Shown here one piece after another: positions 23,138-30,789 of a DNA stretch of 34,526 nucleotides. Numbering within the stretch: the stretch's first letter is position 1; each line of letters starts with the position of its first letter. The stretch is taken from assembly GCA_023430885.1 (NCBI GenBank), contig JAEYYH010000045.1, positions 1 to 34,526 of the forward strand. The letters are read 5' to 3'. The notes beneath the pieces are model-generated. The model searched no databases. It saw only the letters and a list, made by a program, of their open reading frames with translations, and was not told the origin of the DNA. Source of the stretch: Bacillota bacterium (GTDB lineage Bacteria; Bacillota_I; Bacilli_A; RF39; UBA660). The translations under genes were made by a program, and so were the position numbers.

Positions 23138-23806
23138 ATGTTTATAGGAATATTAATTATATTTATAGGCTTAATTGCTTTAATAAATGAAATGAATTTA
23201 GGTTTTCAAATTGAGTATGATTTAGTTTGGCCAATGTTAATGATCATATTTTCAATATACATGATGATTAAAAATAAGAAATTTAGCTTTTGGTATTCAA
23301 TAATGGGTTTTATTGGAGCTTGGTATGTTTTATATTATTTCGATATAATAACTGCAAGTTTAGAAAACTATTTCTGGCCAGTTGTTCTTATTATTTTAGG
23401 TTTTGCTATAATAGCTAATAAGGCTTCTTGGAATAAGAAAGTAAGTGAAATTAGTGCTTCTTGCGCTACTAAAGGTAAAGATGGTAGATTAAACTTTAAT
23501 GGTGTCTTTGGTGGTGTTACTGAAAGAGTTAAAAATAATGATTTTAAAGGTTGTATTGCCAATGCAATATTTGGTGGTGTAGAACTAGACTTAAGAGATA
23601 TTAAAATTAAATCTGATGCTGTAATTGATGCTAACAGTATCTTTGGTGGTGTTGACTTAGTAATGCCAGAAGACTACAATGTAGTTGTTAATTCATTTGC
23701 TGTCTTTGGTGGCAATGATAACAAGATTGATAGAAAATTTGATGATAGTAAAAAGACAATATACATAAACTGTGTATCAATATTTGGTGGCGCAGAAATA
23801 AAATAA
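23138..23806 (+). CDS. LiaF-like membrane protein with repeated FGG motifs
   Basis: 222 residues. Four short membrane segments in the first 95 residues (a small hydrophobic bundle as in LiaF/DUF5668 proteins), then a beta-rich domain. That domain has five F-G-G motifs at about 20-residue spacing (V-F-G-G-V, I-F-G-G-V twice, V-F-G-G-N, I-F-G-G-A), which suggests a beta-helix of similar turns. LiaF-type proteins modulate cell-envelope stress signalling; no LiaRS pair is present here. It sits between murF and ddl, 12 bases after the former and 11 before the latter. Confidence 0.8.
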   Translation: MFIGILIIFIGLIALINEMNLGFQIEYDLVWPMLMIIFSIYMMIKNKKFSFWYSIMGFIGAWYVLYYFDIITASLENYFWPVVLIILGFAIIANKASWNKKVSEISASCATKGKDGRLNFNGVFGGVTERVKNNDFKGCIANAIFGGVELDLRDIKIKSDAVIDANSIFGGVDLVMPEDYNVVVNSFAVFGGNDNKIDRKFDDSKKTIYINCVSIFGGAEIK

Positions 23807-23817
23807 GGAGTGGTAGA

Positions 23818-25017
23818 ATGAAAACAAAATTAGGTGTAATATTTGGGGGAGTTAGTGTTGAACATGAAATAAGTATAATTTCAGCTGTTCAAGCTATGAA
23901 CGCAATAGATGAAAATAAGTATGAGGTTATTCCTATATACATAACAAAAGATAGAACTTGGTATACAGGAAAAATGCTTATGGATATAGATATCTATAAA
24001 GATTTTAATGATTTAAAAAGATTTGCAACAAAAGTAACTATGTACAAGAAAGATAATAGTTTCTTTTTACAATCAATGGGATTCTTTAAGAGAACCATTG
24101 CAGAACTTGATGTAGTATTTCCAATAGTACATGGAGCAAATGTAGAAGATGGTACTTTAGCAGGTTACTTAGATACTGTAGGTGTTCCTTATGTAGGAAG
24201 TAGAGTACTTGGATCTGCACTTGGGCAAGATAAAGTAGTTATGAAACAAGTATTTGAATCATGTAATTTACCAATCGTACCATATACTTGGTTTTATGAT
24301 AATGAATACTTAAATGAAACAGAAGAAATGACTAAGAGAATTAAGAAATTAGGTTTTCCAGTTATCGTTAAACCAGCTACACTTGGTAGTAGTGTTGGTA
24401 TAACTGTAGTAAAAGACATTAAAGATTTAGATGATGCTATTATGGATGCAATCACTTATGATAATAAAATAGTAGTTGAAAAAATGGTAGACAATTTAGT
24501 TGAAGTTAACTGTAGTGTTTTAGGAGATTATGAATATCAACAAACTTCAGTTCTTGAAGAAGTAATGAGTGCTGATGAATTCTTAACTTACAAAGATAAA
24601 TATCTTGGTAATGGTAAGAAAACAGGCGCTAGCAAAGGTATGGCATCAACTTCTAGAATAGTTCCAGCTAGACTTACAAAAGATATGACTGATGAAGTAC
24701 AAAAAATATCAAAAGAGGCATTTAAAGTACTTAATTTAGGTGGTATTTGTAGAATAGATTTCTTAATTGATAAGAAAGCTAATAAAGTATATATAAATGA
24801 ACCAAATACAATTCCTGGTTCACTAGCATTCTACTTATGGGAACCATCAGGAAAGAAATATTCTGAACTTCTTGATGAAGCAATCACTATTGCTATAAGA
24901 GATTACAAAAATAGAAGTAAGAAAACATATTCATTTGATACTAATGTACTTGCTAATTTTGGTGGAGTAAAAGGATCAAAAGGATTAAAAGGTGCTAAAG
25001 GAGGAAAACTTAAATAA
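23818..25017 (+). CDS. ddl: D-alanine--D-alanine ligase with Gly-X-Lys tail
   Basis: 399 residues; usual Ddl is about 300-380. N-terminal F-G-G-V-S-V-E-H-E-I-S, then V-P-Y-V-G-S, ATP-grasp P-A-T-L-G-S-S-V-G-I, the omega-loop region with K-G-M-A-S-T-S-R, and the metal/ATP residues in N-E-P-N-T-I-P-G-S-L. It joins two D-Ala for the MurF step. The last 17 residues are five Gly-X-Lys triplets (from 383) plus L-K, absent from ordinary Ddl. Specificity for D-Ala versus D-Lac was not decided. AAGGAG precedes the ATG; the stop lies in the terminator loop. Confidence 0.93.
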   Translation: MKTKLGVIFGGVSVEHEISIISAVQAMNAIDENKYEVIPIYITKDRTWYTGKMLMDIDIYKDFNDLKRFATKVTMYKKDNSFFLQSMGFFKRTIAELDVVFPIVHGANVEDGTLAGYLDTVGVPYVGSRVLGSALGQDKVVMKQVFESCNLPIVPYTWFYDNEYLNETEEMTKRIKKLGFPVIVKPATLGSSVGITVVKDIKDLDDAIMDAITYDNKIVVEKMVDNLVEVNCSVLGDYEYQQTSVLEEVMSADEFLTYKDKYLGNGKKTGASKGMASTSRIVPARLTKDMTDEVQKISKEAFKVLNLGGICRIDFLIDKKANKVYINEPNTIPGSLAFYLWEPSGKKYSELLDEAITIAIRDYKNRSKKTYSFDTNVLANFGGVKGSKGLKGAKGGKLK

Positions 25018-25033
25018 AAAGTTTTCTTTTTTT
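25004..25033 (+). terminator. Intrinsic terminator of ddl, stop codon in the loop
   Basis: GAAAACTT (25004-25011)/AAGTTTTC (25019-25026), loop of 7 including the TAA stop (25015-25017), then seven T. Confidence 0.85.
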
Positions 25034-25066
25034 GTAAAATCTTCGTAAATTTATTTTCCTTCACAA

Positions 25067-25095
25067 TTTACATTGATTTTTTTTTATGCTAACAT
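25067..25095 (+). promoter_or_regulatory. Promoter of the prepilin-like gene
   Basis: TTTACA (25067-25072), 17-base spacer, TAACAT (25090-25095) with an extended TGc. AGGAG follows before the ATG at 25122. Confidence 0.55.
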
Positions 25096-25121
25096 AGTAT
25101 TGGTAGATATAGGAGTAAGAT

Positions 25122-26225
25122 ATGAGAAGAAGTGGATTTACATTAATAGAGTTACTAGCAGTAATTTTAATACTAGGAATAATAGCTTTAATAGCAATAC
25201 CAACAGTAAATAAAATAATTGAACAAAGTAGAAAAGGCGCATTTGAAAATACAGTAAATAATATAGTAAGTGCGATAGAAGATACATGTCAATTGCAACA
25301 ACTAAAAGGCGAAACATTAACGGAGGCATATACATTTAACGATGGTTCAGTGTCACCAACTTTAAATATAAAAGGAAATTTGCCAACAAATGGCACTGCA
25401 ACAGTAGACTCTAGTTGTAATGTAGCAATAAGTGTTACTAATGGAAAGTTTACAGCAACAAAAACAGTAACATCAGATAGTGTAACAATAGTGGATGGTG
25501 ATGAAGTAGAACCAGCACACACCGCATATGCTAATGGAACAGCAGTATATTTTAATCCAGTAACTGGAAGTACATGTACAGCAGGAGAAGCAGTAAGTAC
25601 AACGGGCACGAAAACAGGATGTATGAAATGGTATACATTTAATGATGGCGGAGTTTCTGCTGAAACCATTAATTTAATATTAGATCATAATACAACAGCA
25701 TTAGTTGTGTGGAACTCTACTGGAAGTAATGTAAACGGTCCAACAAATATCATGACGCAGCTTGCATCTGATACTAGTTCTTGGGCTGGAGTACCAACAA
25801 GAAGTGATAGTTATAGTGTAAGTAATGGAACAGCAACATATACTATAAATTATAGTACATATAAAGCAAGACTTATAACAGCAGCAGAGATTGCTACAAT
25901 AACAGGCAATAGTAGTTTTGTAGAATCAACTGCACCATATACAAGCTGGTTTTATTTAGATAGTAATAACCAAACACCAACAGCAAATACACCTGGAGCA
26001 AGTAATTATGACTGGTTATTTGATTATACAAATGGATGTACTAGTTACGGATGTAACATAGATGATACAAGTAACAGTGGTTATTGGACAGCCACATCCG
26101 TCTCTGGCCATTCTAGCCTTGCTTGGATCTTGAATAGGAACGGTTACTTGAGCTACGACCACGTAGGGTATGCGGACTACCGCGGTTTGCGTCCAGTTAT
26201 AACCATCTTAAAATCTAATCTTTAA
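25122..26225 (+). CDS. Orphan type IV prepilin-like protein with a C-terminal variable-type (C-type-lectin-like) domain
   Basis: 367 residues. It begins with a textbook class III signal: R-R-S-G|F-T-L-I-E-L-L, cleaved after G5, with E10 at mature position 5 and the usual hydrophobic helix. A Thr/Ser/Asn-rich exterior region follows, with cysteine pairs (T-C-T-A-G, T-G-C-M-K-W, G-C-T-S-Y-G-C-N). The C-terminal 130 residues look like the formylglycine-enzyme/C-type-lectin-like fold (G-Y-W-T-A-T-S ... A-W-I-L ... G-L-R-P-V-I-T-I). No pilus assembly ATPase, platform or peptidase gene is nearby, so it is an orphan (surface minor pilin or adhesin). Codons 324-358 have a different base composition; see the separate entry. 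Confidence 0.88.
   Translation: MRRSGFTLIELLAVILILGIIALIAIPTVNKIIEQSRKGAFENTVNNIVSAIEDTCQLQQLKGETLTEAYTFNDGSVSPTLNIKGNLPTNGTATVDSSCNVAISVTNGKFTATKTVTSDSVTIVDGDEVEPAHTAYANGTAVYFNPVTGSTCTAGEAVSTTGTKTGCMKWYTFNDGGVSAETINLILDHNTTALVVWNSTGSNVNGPTNIMTQLASDTSSWAGVPTRSDSYSVSNGTATYTINYSTYKARLITAAEIATITGNSSFVESTAPYTSWFYLDSNNQTPTANTPGASNYDWLFDYTNGCTSYGCNIDDTSNSGYWTATSVSGHSSLAWILNRNGYLSYDHVGYADYRGLRPVITILKSNL
26091..26195 (+). repeat. Candidate variable repeat of a diversity-generating retroelement
   Basis: Codons 324-358 of the prepilin-like gene. GC over 26091-26200 is 58 of 110 bases (53%), against 36% in the 50 bases before. A is 19 of 100 bases in a genome where A is very common. Third positions are C 15, T 10, G 7, A 3; Leu is mostly TTG and Arg is CGC, CGT, AGG, whereas the gene elsewhere favours TTA/CTA and AGA. 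The excess of NNC/NNT codons and loss of A is the footprint expected when adenines of a template (AAC/AAT codons) are randomised. The patch ends in CGCGGTTTGCGTCCA, encoding R-G-L-R-P, near the gene's end as usual for such repeats. No template copy or reverse transcriptase is in this window. Confidence 0.55.
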
Positions 26226-26263
26226 AAAAAGATAAAAGATTAAATAAAGAAAAATAATAAATT

Positions 26264-26292
26264 AAAAAGTAACTATTTGTTACTTTTTATTT
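26264..26292 (+). terminator. Intrinsic terminator after the prepilin-like gene
   Basis: AAAAAGTAAC (26264-26273)/GTTACTTTTT (26279-26288), loop TATTT, T-rich tail. It lies about 70 bases after the candidate variable repeat; a hairpin there can also belong to a retroelement target, but the T-run makes a terminator simpler. Confidence 0.75.
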
Positions 26293-26401
26293 ATATATAG
26301 TAGTACTAACTAAATTAATATAACCAAAATAATACAAGTATAAAATATCGAATTTTGTTTAATAAATTATAATTCTTTTAATATACTTAATTGGTGATAG
26401 T

Positions 26402-27247
26402 ATGATAGAGTTTATTAAAATGGAAGGTACTGGAAATGATTATGTATATATAGATTGCTTTAAAAATGATATTAGAGATATGAAAAAATTTAATGAAGTA
26501 ATAATTCGTATGTGCAATAGAAATTATGGTATAGGTTCTGATGGTGTAATATTAATATGTCCTTCTAAAATAGCAGATGCTAAAATGGTTATGTATAATG
26601 TTGATGGTAGTGAAGGATATATGTGTGGCAACGGCATAAGATGTGTTGCAAGATACGTATATGAAAATATTCTTAAAAAAGAACATTTAGAGATAGAAAC
26701 AAGACCAGGAATAAAAAAGATTAAAATAAATATGGAAAATGACTGTATTAAAGACATAACCGTTAATATGGGAAAACCTATATTTAATCCACAATTAATT
26801 CCTGTTATAAGTGATAAAGATATATTTATAAATGAGAAAATCTATATTGACGAAATAGACTATGATGTAACTTGTTTATCTCTAGGTAATCCTCATACAG
26901 TTATATTTTGTCAAGATGTAGACTTAATAGATATAAATAATATCGGCAAAAAAATAGAAAACTATGAACTTTTCCCCGATAGAACAAATGTAGAATTTGT
27001 TCAAATAATTGATAATAATAACATTAAAGTTAGAGTTTGGGAAAGAGGATGCGGAGAAACATTATCTTGTGGTACTGGAGCGTGCGCAAGCGTTATCGCA
27101 GGAATTGTTAATGGCTATTTAAATTATAGTGAAGTAGAAGTTCATTTAAAAGGTGGAACACTTTATATTAAATATGATGATGAAGTTATACTAAGAGGTA
27201 GTGCTAATAATGTATACTATGGTAAATATATAATAAAAGAAAACTAA
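26402..27247 (+). CDS. dapF: Diaminopimelate epimerase
   Basis: 281 residues. Converts L,L- to meso-diaminopimelate for lysine and peptidoglycan. Both catalytic cysteines are present: C75 (G-Y-M-C-G-N-G-I-R-C) and C223 (G-E-T-L-S-C-G-T-G-A). The N-terminal E-G-T-G-N-D-Y and Y-N-V-D-G-S motifs are standard. It implies a meso-DAP cell wall. TATACT at 26382-26387 and GGTGAT precede the ATG. Stop codon is in the loop of the following hairpin. Confidence 0.96.
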   Translation: MIEFIKMEGTGNDYVYIDCFKNDIRDMKKFNEVIIRMCNRNYGIGSDGVILICPSKIADAKMVMYNVDGSEGYMCGNGIRCVARYVYENILKKEHLEIETRPGIKKIKINMENDCIKDITVNMGKPIFNPQLIPVISDKDIFINEKIYIDEIDYDVTCLSLGNPHTVIFCQDVDLIDINNIGKKIENYELFPDRTNVEFVQIIDNNNIKVRVWERGCGETLSCGTGACASVIAGIVNGYLNYSEVEVHLKGGTLYIKYDDEVILRGSANNVYYGKYIIKEN

Positions 27248-27268
27248 ATAATATGTTTTCTTTTATTT
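27235..27268 (+). terminator. Intrinsic terminator of dapF, stop codon in the loop
   Basis: AAAAGAAAAC (27235-27244)/GTTTTCTTTT (27255-27264), loop of 10 that begins with the TAA stop (27245-27247), T-rich tail. Confidence 0.75.
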
Positions 27269-27317
27269 TAATTTAAAACAAATATATAATACGCTAGATT
27301 TTTTAACAGTTTTTAGG

Positions 27318-27323
27318 TATAAT
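27318..27323 (+). promoter_or_regulatory. -10 box of ffh
   Basis: TATAAT 17 bases before the ATG at 27341, directly followed by the AGGTGAT ribosome-binding site; no good -35 box. Confidence 0.45.
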
Positions 27324-27340
27324 TAAGTAGGTGATAGAAC

Positions 27341-28648
27341 ATGTTTGAAAATTTAGGTGACAGATTACAAAGCGCAGTAGATAAGATTAAAGGGTATGGA
27401 AAAATTACTGAAGACAATATCAGTGATGTAGTACGTGAAATTAGACTTGCTCTATTAGAAGCGGATGTTAATTATGTTGTAGTAAAAGAATTTATAAGTA
27501 AAGTTAAAGATAAAGCTCTAGGGGAAGAAGTAACTAAGAGTTTAAAACCAGGTGAAGTTTTTGTAAAGATTCTAAAAGATGAATTAGTAGAACTTCTTGG
27601 TGGTGAGAAAGCTGATTTATATACTGGGGGGAATCCTAGTATCCTTATGATGGCGGGTCTTCAAGGATCAGGTAAAACAACAACAGCAGGTAAACTTGCT
27701 TTATTACTTCGTAAGAAGTATAACAAGAAACCTTTACTTGTCGCTTGTGATATTTATAGACCAGCTGCTATTGATCAGTTAAAGCAATTAGGTAAAGAAC
27801 TTAATATTGAAGTATATGATGAGGGGCAAAATAATCCGGTAGATATTGCTACTAATGCCTTAAAATATGCCAAAGAAAATGGTTTCAATTATGTATTAAT
27901 AGATACAGCTGGACGTCTTCATATTGATGAAAAGTTAATGGAAGAACTTCAAAATATTAACGAAGCAGTTAAACCTAATGAAATTTTACTTGTTATAGAC
28001 TCTATGACAGGTCAAGATGCTATTAATGTAATAACAGGCTTTAATGATAAACTACCTCTTACAGGGGCGGTACTTACTAAACTAGATGGTGATACTCGTG
28101 GAGGAGCAGCTCTTTCTATTAGACATTTAACAAATATTCCAATCAAGTTTATAGGTGTTAGTGAAAAGATGGATGGACTTGAAGAATTCTATCCGGAAAG
28201 AATGGCTACTCGTATCCTTGGTATGGGAGATATAATGAGTATGCTTGAAAAAGCTGAATCTGTAATTGATAAAGATGAAGCTATGGAAGCTGCTAAGAAA
28301 ATGCAAAGTGGTAAATTTGATTTAGAAGATTTCTTAACTCAATTAAAACAAATAAGAAAACTAGGGCCACTTGAAAACTTAATTAAGATGATACCTGGAG
28401 CTAAAAAGATGGGACTTAATGATGTTAAAGTTAATCCTAAAGATATGGCTCATGTTGAAGCAATAATACTTTCAATGACACCATATGAAAGAAGACATCC
28501 TGAATGTCTAAAAGCAACAAGAAAACAAAGAATAGCTAAAGGATCAGGTAGAACTGTTGAAGAAGTAAATAGACTTCTAAAACAATTTGAACAAATGAAA
28601 GTAATGATGAAACAATTAAAAAGTGGTAATTTAAAAATGCCATTCTAA
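27341..28648 (+). CDS. ffh: Signal recognition particle protein Ffh (SRP54)
   Basis: 435 residues. N domain, then G domain with G-L-Q-G-S-G-K-T-T at 106-114, D-T-A-G-R-L-H and T-K-L-D-G-D-T-R-G-G. The C-terminal M domain carries S-M-T-P-Y-E-R-R and the RNA-binding S-G-R-T-V-E-E-V-N-R-L-L-K-Q-F and ends in a short Met-rich tail. It binds SRP RNA and signal peptides to deliver membrane and secreted proteins. No ylxM or ftsY is next to it. AGGTGAT precedes the ATG; the DUF2207-like gene starts 12 bases after the stop. Confidence 0.97.
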   Translation: MFENLGDRLQSAVDKIKGYGKITEDNISDVVREIRLALLEADVNYVVVKEFISKVKDKALGEEVTKSLKPGEVFVKILKDELVELLGGEKADLYTGGNPSILMMAGLQGSGKTTTAGKLALLLRKKYNKKPLLVACDIYRPAAIDQLKQLGKELNIEVYDEGQNNPVDIATNALKYAKENGFNYVLIDTAGRLHIDEKLMEELQNINEAVKPNEILLVIDSMTGQDAINVITGFNDKLPLTGAVLTKLDGDTRGGAALSIRHLTNIPIKFIGVSEKMDGLEEFYPERMATRILGMGDIMSMLEKAESVIDKDEAMEAAKKMQSGKFDLEDFLTQLKQIRKLGPLENLIKMIPGAKKMGLNDVKVNPKDMAHVEAIILSMTPYERRHPECLKATRKQRIAKGSGRTVEEVNRLLKQFEQMKVMMKQLKSGNLKMPF

Positions 28649-28660
28649 GGAGTTGTAATT

Positions 28661-29668
28661 ATGATTGATAGTATAATTCCCATAGTTTTAATATTATTAT
28701 ATTTATTAACAATGTTTTTAATAAATTATTATAGAAATATTAGACCTAAAAAGAATAAACAACATCAAATAAAATTAGAAAGTATAGAACCGGCACTCGC
28801 TCTATATTGTTATAATAATGGTAATGCTAGTAAACTTTTTTGGGTAACGCTACTCGATTTGATTGATAGAGATTATTACAAATTATATAGTGAAAAAGAT
28901 ATAAGTTATATTAAATGGAATAAAAAAGATATTCTTAAAGTAGATGATCTAAATTTAAAGGAATTTGAAATTAAAGTAGTAACATATATTAATACTTTGA
29001 TTTACAAAGATAATGAAAAAAATTATATATCACTAGAACAGTTACAAAAAGAAGTATCTAGTGACTGGAGTTATCAAAGTGTTTCAAATAGTTTTACTGT
29101 TGAATTAAAAAAAGAATCTATTAAGATATATGGTATCTTAGATAAAATTTCAATATTTGAAGAAGCTACTATATTAACTTATATATATGCAGTGCAAGTA
29201 TTATATTTCTTTGATGTTAATTTTAGTACTAGTCAAATATTATTACTATCAATACCTCTTACATTTGTTACTCTAATAATATCTAATTTACTTAAACATA
29301 CAATGATTAAGTATACTTTAAAAAAGCATATATTAATTATAATACCATCAGTAATTGCTTCTGTTATAGCTTTCCATATATGGCAAAGTTTAGCAAGCAT
29401 TGACTATATAATATTTCATATTACTATGGCATTATTTGCATTTATGTATCCTTTATTGGTTATAACTAACATATATTTTATAAAAACAACATCACATTAT
29501 TTAAATAAATTACAACAAGATATAATATATCAGTTAGATGACTTTAAAATTAAAACTATAAATAATGAAATTAAAGATATAAATTATACTTATGTGTATG
29601 GTTTAAAAATGAAGATTGCTATTCAAAATAAAGAATACAGTGATTTTATGAATATATTTAAAATATAA
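28661..29668 (+). CDS. Membrane protein resembling the C-terminal part of DUF2207
   Basis: 335 residues. A first membrane segment (about 5-24) is followed by P-A-L-A-L-Y-C-Y-N-N-G, then F-W-V-T-L-L-D-L-I-D-R-D-Y-Y-K-L, the conserved stretch of DUF2207 proteins after their exterior domain. A cytosolic part of about 100 residues and four to five further membrane segments (about 170-270) come next. The usual N-terminal exterior domain of DUF2207 is missing. Function unknown; the family is thought of as membrane/envelope proteins. AAGGAG precedes the ATG, 12 bases after ffh, with which it is co-transcribed. Confidence 0.65.
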   Translation: MIDSIIPIVLILLYLLTMFLINYYRNIRPKKNKQHQIKLESIEPALALYCYNNGNASKLFWVTLLDLIDRDYYKLYSEKDISYIKWNKKDILKVDDLNLKEFEIKVVTYINTLIYKDNEKNYISLEQLQKEVSSDWSYQSVSNSFTVELKKESIKIYGILDKISIFEEATILTYIYAVQVLYFFDVNFSTSQILLLSIPLTFVTLIISNLLKHTMIKYTLKKHILIIIPSVIASVIAFHIWQSLASIDYIIFHITMALFAFMYPLLVITNIYFIKTTSHYLNKLQQDIIYQLDDFKIKTINNEIKDINYTYVYGLKMKIAIQNKEYSDFMNIFKI

Positions 29669-29688
29669 TATATTATCTAAAAATAAAT

Positions 29689-29717
29689 AAAGGTTTGTAA
29701 ATTTTTACAAACCTTTT
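29689..29717 (+). terminator. Intrinsic terminator of the ffh unit
   Basis: AAAGGTTTGTAA (29689-29700)/TTACAAACCTTT (29705-29716), 12 bp, with a short T-tail. Confidence 0.8.
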
Positions 29718-29729
29718 AATTTTATCATA

Positions 29730-29738
29730 TGTTATAAT
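29730..29738 (+). promoter_or_regulatory. Extended -10 promoter
   Basis: TGtTATAAT preceded by A, 24 bases before the ATG at 29763; AGGAG in between. Confidence 0.6.
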
Positions 29739-29762
29739 ATTTAATATAGGAGTTGAAAAGAT

Positions 29763-30533
29763 ATGCTATTAAATGAATTTGATAAATGTAAGATATCTAC
29801 TTTTGAACCAGATGAAGTTGAAAATGTTATACCTGATTTTCCTAAGATTGGTGTAACATGTTTTTCAAAAAAAATAATTGATAAAATTGTTGAATTACAT
29901 AATCCTAAGCAAATTGCATTAATAACTAATGCTAATGGTAAAGTTCCTATTTATAAATTGAATTATAAAGGAGTAGATATTGCTTTTTTCATGTCAAGAG
30001 TAGGAGCTCCAGCTTGTACTGTCAGTTATGAGGAAGTATTAGCCATGGGCTTAGAAAAACTAATTATGTTTGGTTCTTGTGGTGTTTTAAGTAGAGAAAT
30101 AGAAGACTTAGCAATTATTATACCAACTAGTGCTATGAGAGATGAAGGTACTAGTTATCACTATTTAGAAGCTAGTGATGAAATAGAAGTAAATACAAAA
30201 TATAAGAAAGAATTTAAAGAAATACTAAAAGAACATAATTATAGTTATGTTGAAGGTAAAACTTGGACTACTGATGCTCCGTATAGAGAAACAAGAGACA
30301 AAGTATTAAAAAGAAAAGAAAACGGATGCATTTGTGTTGAAATGGAATGTGCTTCTATGAGTGCAATTGCTAAATTTAGATCCAAAGATTTTTTTCAATT
30401 CTTTTATGCTGCTGATAATTTAGATAGTGTTAAATGGGATTCTAGAAGTTTAGGTAACGACGCGAAATTATCTGAAAAAGAAAAAATAGTTCTATTGGCG
30501 CTAGAATTAGCAGTGAAAATAAACAATTTATAA
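29763..30533 (+). CDS. Nucleoside phosphorylase (uridine phosphorylase-like)
   Basis: 256 residues, PNP/UDP family-1 fold. Visible: R-V-G-A-P-A-C-T (phosphate side), F-G-S-C-G-V-L, R-D-E-G-T-S-Y-H-Y, and the nucleoside-binding V-E-M-E-C-A-S-M-S-A-I-A. These proteins split nucleosides with phosphate into base and ribose-1-phosphate; the E-M-E-C-A stretch and R-D-E-G fit the uridine phosphorylase branch, but purine use is not excluded. AGGAG precedes the ATG. It stands alone, with no clear terminator after it. Confidence 0.9.
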   Translation: MLLNEFDKCKISTFEPDEVENVIPDFPKIGVTCFSKKIIDKIVELHNPKQIALITNANGKVPIYKLNYKGVDIAFFMSRVGAPACTVSYEEVLAMGLEKLIMFGSCGVLSREIEDLAIIIPTSAMRDEGTSYHYLEASDEIEVNTKYKKEFKEILKEHNYSYVEGKTWTTDAPYRETRDKVLKRKENGCICVEMECASMSAIAKFRSKDFFQFFYAADNLDSVKWDSRSLGNDAKLSEKEKIVLLALELAVKINNL

Positions 30534-30789
30534 TAATATTAAACCATGCTAAAATCTATATAAATAAAGGACAAACCAGTATTTTATAATAAGTTAAAGT
30601 TTTCTTCCATTATTTAGTGAAATTTAATTTTAAAAAAAAATCAAAAAAACACTTGCTTAATTTTCAAAAATATATATAATATTGATTACTAATTATTAAT
30701 TATGTATAATATATAGTAGTATAGTACAATCACATAAAAACAATCCTAGTGTAATGAGATTGTTTTTTTGTTTAAAAGGGGTAATAAAT
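30534..30789. promoter_or_regulatory. Long regulatory gap: two promoters and a leader terminator
   Basis: No coding frame. It holds two tandem promoters: TTGCTT-16-TATAAT (30653-30680) and TTGATT-17-TATAAT (30682-30710). A leader of 70-100 bases with an intrinsic terminator (30736-30769) ahead of the hydrolase-amidoligase gene follows. Confidence 0.6.
30736..30769 (+). terminator. Terminator inside the leader of the hydrolase-amidoligase gene (possible attenuator)
   Basis: AAAAACAATC (30736-30745)/GATTGTTTTT (30758-30767), loop of 12, T-run. It lies downstream of the promoters and 20 bases before the start codon. An extra ACAATC copy at 30726-30731 can pair with the same GATTGT, so an alternative fold exists. 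Confidence 0.6.

Noticed and set aside
25018..30789. A DGR reverse transcriptase, Avd-like gene or template repeat close to the candidate variable repeat
   Set aside because: All sizeable frames here are accounted for (prepilin, dapF, ffh, DUF2207-like, phosphorylase). No second GC-rich, A-poor copy was seen in the window, so the machinery must be elsewhere if it exists.
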